DNA of 19,572 bases from JAYSRU01 sp043720875 (GTDB lineage Bacteria > Bacteroidota > Bacteroidia > Flavobacteriales_D > Crocinitomicaceae): NCBI GenBank assembly GCA_043720875.1, contig JAYSRU010000026.1, positions 1 to 19,572 on the forward strand, in the 5' to 3' direction. Below, in pieces: positions 14,995-19,572 of this stretch. The position numbers and the translations under genes are program-made. Numbering within the stretch: position 1 is the first letter of the stretch; the number at the start of each line of letters is the position of its first letter. The notes beneath the pieces are model-generated. The model did not search any database. It was not told the origin of the DNA and saw nothing but the letters and a program-made list of their open reading frames with translations.

Positions 14995-16029
14995 ATGAGT
15001 TTTAAAAATGATCTTATTCTTCGTGCCGCACGGGGAGAGGAAATTGAAAGATATCCAGTGTGGCTTATGCGTCAAGCAGGTAGAATTCTACCTGAATATA
15101 GGGCTGTTCGGGCATCATTGTCTGGATTTAAAGAGTTGGTGGAAACACCTGAAAGGGCAGCGGAAGTTACAGTTCAGCCTGTGGATATTTTGGGTGTAGA
15201 TGCTGCAATTATCTTTTCTGATATATTGGTTGTACCTGAAGCGATGGGTTTGACGTATGAAATGCAGGAAAAATCTGGACCTTGGTTTCCAAAAGTAATT
15301 CGTTCAGAAGAAAACCTACATTTGTTAGATGCTACAATTGATGTAGAAGATCGATTGGGGTATGTTTTAGAAGCGATTAAACTCACTAATAAAGAATTGA
15401 ATGGACGTGTTCCATTGATTGGATTTGCTGGAGCTCCTTTTACCTTATTTTGTTATGCCACAGAAGGAAAAGGCTCAAAAACATTTTCAGAAGCTAGGAA
15501 AGTATTGTACACTAATCCTGTTTTGGCACACGAGTTGCTTAGTCGAATTACGAAAGTGACAATTGCGTACCTTAAAGCGCAAATCAAAGCAGGGGCTCAT
15601 ATGGTTCAGGTGTTTGATTCTTGGGCGGGCATTTTAGGTACTAAACAATATGCAGAATTTAGTTTACCCTATTTGGCAGAAATTGCAGCGGCAATTACAG
15701 AGGTTCCAATTACTATATTTTCCAAAGGCGCATTAAATTCTGTGGAAGCAATTTCACAATTAAAATGTGATACGGTAGGAATGGATTGGAATATGGATGT
15801 GGCTCAAATTCGAAGCATTGTTGGAGAAACTAGAACTTTGCAAGGAAACTTGGATCCTTGTGCACTGTATGCGAGTCATGCAGAAGTCAAAAAGGAAACC
15901 TTGGCTATGCTTGATACTTTTACGAGTAAGCGTCATATTGTTAATTTAGGTCATGGAGTTTATCCGGATGTAGATCCAGAAAAAGTAAAAACGTTTATTA
16001 ACACCGTTAAAGATTATGAAATCAAATAG
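14995..16029 (+). CDS. hemE: Uroporphyrinogen decarboxylase
   Basis: A 344-residue cytoplasmic enzyme that converts uroporphyrinogen III to coproporphyrinogen III in haem synthesis. The N-terminal signature is PVWLMRQAGRILPEYR. The catalytic Asp lies in IIFSDILVVPEAMG. GFAGAPFTLFCYATEGKGSK carries the conserved active-site Tyr, VQVFDSWAG the Ser, and NLGHGVYPDVDPEKV the C-terminal His. The frame is open from 14965, but ATG 14995 gives MSFKNDLILRAARGE, the usual start, 23 bases after the ung stop. An exact TAnnTTTG box (TATTTTTG, 14983-14990) lies just before this ATG, with TTG at 14965-14967 but only a 15-base spacer; if used, the message would be almost leaderless. Confidence 0.97.
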   Translation: MSFKNDLILRAARGEEIERYPVWLMRQAGRILPEYRAVRASLSGFKELVETPERAAEVTVQPVDILGVDAAIIFSDILVVPEAMGLTYEMQEKSGPWFPKVIRSEENLHLLDATIDVEDRLGYVLEAIKLTNKELNGRVPLIGFAGAPFTLFCYATEGKGSKTFSEARKVLYTNPVLAHELLSRITKVTIAYLKAQIKAGAHMVQVFDSWAGILGTKQYAEFSLPYLAEIAAAITEVPITIFSKGALNSVEAISQLKCDTVGMDWNMDVAQIRSIVGETRTLQGNLDPCALYASHAEVKKETLAMLDTFTSKRHIVNLGHGVYPDVDPEKVKTFINTVKDYEIK

Positions 16030-16066
16030 AACCTCAATAATAAAATCAACAACTAAAACAACTAAA

Positions 16067-17230
16067 ATGAAATTATTACTTATAGCAGCACCTTTGTTTT
16101 TTGGATCATTTATCTATGGTCAAGATGGAGACAACTTGGTGGAAAATGGAAGCTTTGAAACCGTTACTGGAAAAGTAAAGGGATTGGGGCAAATAGAAGC
16201 AGCTACAGGATGGGTTGCTGGATCTAAAGCAAAAGCAGATTTGTTTTTGTCTGAAACAAAAGTTTTGACTATTGGAAAAACTAATTCATTTGGAAAAGAA
16301 GATCCAAAAGAAGGATCTAATTATGCGGGTATTACAATTTATTCTCATGGAGATAAGGCTGCTCGTTCTTATTTGTCTTCAAAGCTAACAACGCCCTTGA
16401 AGAAAGGAATGCATTACTGTGTTACGTTTTGGGTCTCTTTGGCTGAAATGTCTAAGTATGCTACAAACCAAATTGGTTTAAATGTTTCTAAGTCGTCTAT
16501 TGCTACGGGTGATGATGTGAAAGGAATTAGTGCAGAGCCTCAAGTGTTAGATTACAATAACAAAATCTTTAATGCAACTTTCGGTTGGTCAAAAGTGTGT
16601 GCAGTATTTGTTGCGCAAGGCGGAGAAAAATATATCACGATCGGAAATTTCGCAAAAAATGATGCAGTTAAAACTGAACGTAACAAGTTGACGAACGATA
16701 TGAAAGGAACCCCATTGGCTTCAGGATATTATTTTATTGATGACATCTCTTTGAAATTAATCACTGAGGATAAGGATTGCGATTGTTCCATTCCTGTTGA
16801 AACAAGCACAGTTACATCAACAATTTACCAAAAGGTGGTTACTGTTAATGATAAAATGACTCCACAGCAAAAAATTGATGCTCAGTTGATGTTTTATGCA
16901 CACGGAAAAGATAAGTTTACTGCACAAGGTCAAGCTTCATTAGATTTAATCTTAAAAGAAATGCAAGCAAATCCTACGGTTAAAATTACCGTAACTGGAT
17001 ATACAGATAAATCAGAAGTTGAATTGGCCGGAGTTAAAGTTGTCTATTCGGAGCTTGGTAAAAAACGCGCTGAGGCGGTTAAAAGTTACTTGGCAACAAA
17101 GGGAATCGATAAAGCTAGAGTTACAACAGTTGACGGAGGCGATTCTGATAACAAGAAAGAAGGAAAAGATACAGATGAAGAAGATATTAAATTTGCTAAA
17201 AATAGAAGGGTAACCTTTAAGGCAATCTAA
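16067..17230 (+). CDS. OmpA-family protein with N-terminal carbohydrate-binding-like domain
   Basis: A 387-residue envelope protein starting at ATG 16067 with signal peptide MKLLLIAAPLFFGSFIYG and cleavage before Gln19. An upstream in-frame ATG at 16016 lies inside hemE and would add a Thr/Lys-rich stretch before the signal, so it is rejected. Residues of about 20-235 form a probable beta-sandwich (NLVENGSFET at the start, YYFIDDISLKLI at the end), the pattern of DUF642/CBM-like domains. A short Cys-containing linker (DCDCSIP) follows. The C-terminal 115 residues form an OmpA peptidoglycan-binding domain (TVTGYTDKSE, LGKKRAEAVKSYL, KNRRVTF) that should tether the protein to the cell wall. It lies 37 bases after hemE, with no clear promoter, and ends at a terminator. 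Confidence 0.85.
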   Translation: MKLLLIAAPLFFGSFIYGQDGDNLVENGSFETVTGKVKGLGQIEAATGWVAGSKAKADLFLSETKVLTIGKTNSFGKEDPKEGSNYAGITIYSHGDKAARSYLSSKLTTPLKKGMHYCVTFWVSLAEMSKYATNQIGLNVSKSSIATGDDVKGISAEPQVLDYNNKIFNATFGWSKVCAVFVAQGGEKYITIGNFAKNDAVKTERNKLTNDMKGTPLASGYYFIDDISLKLITEDKDCDCSIPVETSTVTSTIYQKVVTVNDKMTPQQKIDAQLMFYAHGKDKFTAQGQASLDLILKEMQANPTVKITVTGYTDKSEVELAGVKVVYSELGKKRAEAVKSYLATKGIDKARVTTVDGGDSDNKKEGKDTDEEDIKFAKNRRVTFKAI

Positions 17231-17248
17231 TATTGTTCTAAAATTATT

Positions 17249-17282
17249 AAAAAAGCTTGGGTGATTCATCCAAGCTTTTTTT
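17249..17282 (+). terminator. Rho-independent terminator after the OmpA-family gene
   Basis: AAAAAAGCTTGG pairs with CCAAGCTTTTTT around GTGATTCAT, which can itself add three pairs. A-rich on one side and T-rich on the other, so possibly bidirectional. Confidence 0.88.
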
Positions 17283-17421
17283 GTGCTCAAAAACGTGATT
17301 TAGGTATTGTTTTTTTTGTTTTATTCCAACGTTTAATAGGAATGGTTTGTAAAGTTGAATTTATGTTGAAAACTAAGTGTTTTGAATCGATTTAAGCGGG
17401 CCTAAACCAGTCGAAATTGTT

Positions 17422-17429
17422 TAAATTTG
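17422..17429 (+). promoter_or_regulatory. Candidate -7 box for gyrB
   Basis: TAAATTTG matches TAnnTTTG exactly and lies 22 bases before the gyrB ATG. No TTG is present at the expected distance (around 17400-17402), so the -33 element is weak or missing; the nearest upstream TTG (17382-17384) is 37 bases away. Confidence 0.45.
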
Positions 17430-17451
17430 CACACAACAAAAATAAAAGAAC

Positions 17452-19410
17452 ATGAGCGATAGCGCAAAAAATGATGATTATTCAGCGGATAATATACAAG
17501 TACTAGAAGGCTTAGAGGCTGTTAGGAAGCGTCCTGCCATGTACATCGGTGATGTTGGCTTGAAAGGTTTACATCATTTAGTATATGAAGTTGTTGATAA
17601 TTCAATAGATGAGGCATTGGCGGGTCATTGTGACTTGATTTTGGTTACCATTAATAATGGAAATTCTATTACAGTTATTGATAATGGTCGTGGTATTCCA
17701 ACAGCAATGCACACAAAGGAAAAGCGTTCTGCGCTTGAGGTTGTTATGACTGTTTTACATGCTGGGGGTAAATTTGACAAAGATACTTACAAGGTTTCTG
17801 GAGGTTTACACGGTGTTGGTGTTTCTTGTGTGAATGCATTATCGAAACATTTATCAGTTGAAGTGAGGCGTGAAAACAAAACTTTTCAACAAGAATACAG
17901 TATTGGGAAACCTTTGTACGATGTTAAAATAATTGGTGATTCGGATTCTACAGGTACCAAAGTAACGTTTACTCCAGATGATACAATTTTCGAGCAAACA
18001 GAATACAATTACGATACGATTGCTGCACGTTTACGTGAATTAGCCTTCTTGAACAAAGGAATTCGTTTGAATCTACAAGATTTGAGAGACGAGGAGCTTT
18101 TAGAAGATGGTAAGATTAGAGAAACTGCATTTTATTCTGAAGAAGGATTGAAAGAATTTGCGCGGTACCTTGACCGTAACCGTGAAGCGTTGATCGAAGA
18201 TGTGATTTACATTGAAGGTGAAAAGGAAGGAATTCCTGTTGAAGTAGCTATTACCTATAATACTTCGTATACAGAGAACATTCAAGCCTACGTTAATAAT
18301 ATTAATACACACGAAGGTGGAACGCACCTTTCTGGTTTTAGACGTGGACTTACCAACACGTTGAAGAAATATGCGACAGACTCAGGTATGTTGGCAAAAG
18401 AAAAAATTGAAATTGATGGTGATGATTTCCGTGAAGGATTGACTGCGGTTGTTTCGGTAAAAGTTCAAGAGCCACAATTTGAAGGTCAAACGAAAACAAA
18501 ATTAGGTAACCGTGAGGTTACTGCTCCAGTTTCTCAAGCGGTGTCAGAAATGTTGACCAATTATTTGGAAGAACATCCTGCTGCAGCAAGAAAAATTGTT
18601 GAAAAAGTATTATTGGCTGCTCGTGCACGTCATGCTGCTCGTAAAGCGCGTGAAATGGTGCAACGTAAGAATGTATTAACTGGTTCCGGTTTACCGGGAA
18701 AGCTAGCGGATTGTTCTGAGCGTGATCCAGCTAAATGTGAAGTGTACTTTGTCGAGGGAGATTCGGCGGGTGGTACAGCAAAGCAAGGACGTGATAGAAT
18801 GTTCCAAGCGATTATGCCATTGCGTGGAAAGATCTTGAATGTTGAGAAAGCAATGCAACACAAAATTTGGGAAAACGAAGAAATCAAGAATATCTATACG
18901 GCACTTGGTGTTCGCGTAGGTACTGAAGATGATACCAAAGCATTAAACCTTGAGAAGTTACGTTACCACAAAATTATCATCATGTGTGATGCCGATGTAG
19001 ATGGTTCGCATATCGAGACGTTAATTCTTACGTTCTTCTTTAGATACATGAAAGAATTGATCGAAAACGGTTACATATATATTGCAACACCACCTTTATA
19101 CCAAGTGAAAAAAGGAGGGAAGTCTGCTTATGCATGGAATGACGATCAACGCGATCGTTTGGTAGCTGATTTTAAAGGCGCAGGAAACGAAAGTTCGGTA
19201 AATATTCAACGTTACAAAGGTTTGGGTGAGATGAACGCTGATCAATTGTGGGAAACTACAATGGATCCAGAAGGAAGAACATTACGCCAAGTAACGATTG
19301 AAAATGGTGCAGAATGCGATCAAATCTTCTCTATGTTGATGGGTGATGAGGTTCCGCCAAGACGAGATTTTATTGAGCGTAATGCTAAATATGCAAAAAT
19401 TGACATCTAA
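17452..19410 (+). CDS. gyrB: DNA gyrase subunit B
   Basis: A 652-residue ATPase subunit of gyrase, which with GyrA introduces negative supercoils into DNA. Start MSDSAKNDDYSADNIQVLEG is normal. The GHKL ATP-binding domain shows the EVVDNSIDEALAG block, DNGRGIP and GGLHGVGVSCVNAL. The TOPRIM region has VEGDSAGG (Glu435) and CDADVDGSH (Asp513, Asp515, Asp517), which bind Mg2+. QRYKGLGEMN precedes the C-terminus. The length is that of the common short GyrB without the insertion of E. coli GyrB (804 residues). VEGDSAGGTA and the intact tail favour GyrB over ParE. The gene stands alone between two terminators. Confidence 0.97.
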   Translation: MSDSAKNDDYSADNIQVLEGLEAVRKRPAMYIGDVGLKGLHHLVYEVVDNSIDEALAGHCDLILVTINNGNSITVIDNGRGIPTAMHTKEKRSALEVVMTVLHAGGKFDKDTYKVSGGLHGVGVSCVNALSKHLSVEVRRENKTFQQEYSIGKPLYDVKIIGDSDSTGTKVTFTPDDTIFEQTEYNYDTIAARLRELAFLNKGIRLNLQDLRDEELLEDGKIRETAFYSEEGLKEFARYLDRNREALIEDVIYIEGEKEGIPVEVAITYNTSYTENIQAYVNNINTHEGGTHLSGFRRGLTNTLKKYATDSGMLAKEKIEIDGDDFREGLTAVVSVKVQEPQFEGQTKTKLGNREVTAPVSQAVSEMLTNYLEEHPAAARKIVEKVLLAARARHAARKAREMVQRKNVLTGSGLPGKLADCSERDPAKCEVYFVEGDSAGGTAKQGRDRMFQAIMPLRGKILNVEKAMQHKIWENEEIKNIYTALGVRVGTEDDTKALNLEKLRYHKIIIMCDADVDGSHIETLILTFFFRYMKELIENGYIYIATPPLYQVKKGGKSAYAWNDDQRDRLVADFKGAGNESSVNIQRYKGLGEMNADQLWETTMDPEGRTLRQVTIENGAECDQIFSMLMGDEVPPRRDFIERNAKYAKIDI

Positions 19411-19435
19411 AATATAGCTTAGAATTTAACTAATT

Positions 19436-19485
19436 AAAAACCGTCCTGTTCCTGAGTTTATCAAAGGGATAGGACGGTTTTTTTT
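19436..19485 (+). terminator. Rho-independent terminator after gyrB, probably bidirectional
   Basis: CCGTCCT (19441-19447) pairs with AGGACGG (19471-19477); five A precede and eight T follow, which lengthen the stem. The 23-base interior can form extra pairs (TCC with GGA). The A/T symmetry suits convergent transcription, in line with a possible minus-strand gene to the right. Confidence 0.82.
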
Positions 19486-19572
19486 ACTTCCATATTTCGG
19501 GCAGCTGATCCATCTTCGGTTGCAATCTTTTTGATTTCTGAAATAGAAAACAAAAAGGATTTATCACCTCCG
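19484..19572 (-). CDS. Possible 3' end of a minus-strand gene (partial)
   Basis: Only 89 bases are visible. One minus frame stays open from the edge and ends LQPKMDQLPEIWK with TAA at 19486-19484, right before the A-run and hairpin of the shared terminator. A second minus frame also stays open (ISEIKKIATEDGSAARNMEV) but runs into the hairpin before stopping. The codons of the second look more typical of the window; the stop position of the first is more natural. I cannot decide between them, nor name a product. Confidence 0.3.
   Translation of the reverse strand, partial: EVINPFCFLFQKSKRLQPKMDQLPEIWK

Overview
The window looks like an ordinary chromosomal stretch of a low-GC Bacteroidota bacterium, most likely order Flavobacteriales and perhaps near Fluviicola/Crocinitomicaceae. 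That placement is an inference. It rests on exact Bacteroidota-type promoters (TTG, about 19-20 bases, TAnnTTTG), weak or absent Shine-Dalgarno sequences, an archaeal/eukaryotic-type ProS, an OMPP1/FadL-type porin, a LysM glucosaminidase, an OmpA-domain protein and a CotH/lamin-tail secreted protein. I see no insertion sequence, prophage, CRISPR array or toxin-antitoxin pair.

Layout. 1-2899 (-): most of a very large secreted multidomain CotH-kinase-like protein that runs off the left edge; it has its own promoter. 3016-4404 (-): a membrane-anchored protein of unknown function with a probable GTG start, divergent from a short PlsC-type acyltransferase (4449-5006, +). 5023-5211 (-): a tiny Cys-rich DUF5522-like protein, divergent by only 13 bases from a PLP enzyme (5225-6154, +). 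The PLP enzyme is followed by a LysM glucosaminidase (to 7162) and a terminator. 7357-8889 (+): a 510-residue helical-repeat protein converging on a FadL-like outer-membrane protein (8928-10370, -). That gene lies downstream of a disordered lipoprotein gene (10414-11403, -), and the two probably form one transcript.

ProS (11482-12957, +) and a conserved unknown protein (12972-13661, +) form an operon divergent from the lipoprotein. Next comes a strong promoter, two tandem tRNA-Glu(TTC) genes and rpsT, closed by a terminator. Then come ung, hemE and an OmpA-family protein (14294-17230, +), closely spaced and ending at a terminator. gyrB (17452-19410, +) follows with its own terminator. The right edge (19484-19572) may hold the 3' end of a minus-strand gene.

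The genes fall into two sets: translation, DNA and tetrapyrrole housekeeping (proS, tRNA-Glu, rpsT, ung, hemE, gyrB) and envelope or secreted functions (CotH-like, PlsC-like, glucosaminidase, FadL-like, lipoprotein, OmpA). No gap between genes exceeds 300 bases; the longest (17231-17451) holds a terminator and the gyrB promoter region. I found no convincing new multi-gene system. The best leads are a degenerate second tRNA-Glu, PLP-enzyme residues that argue against the usual ACC-deaminase label, an unusual low-complexity lipoprotein, and the CotH-like protein.
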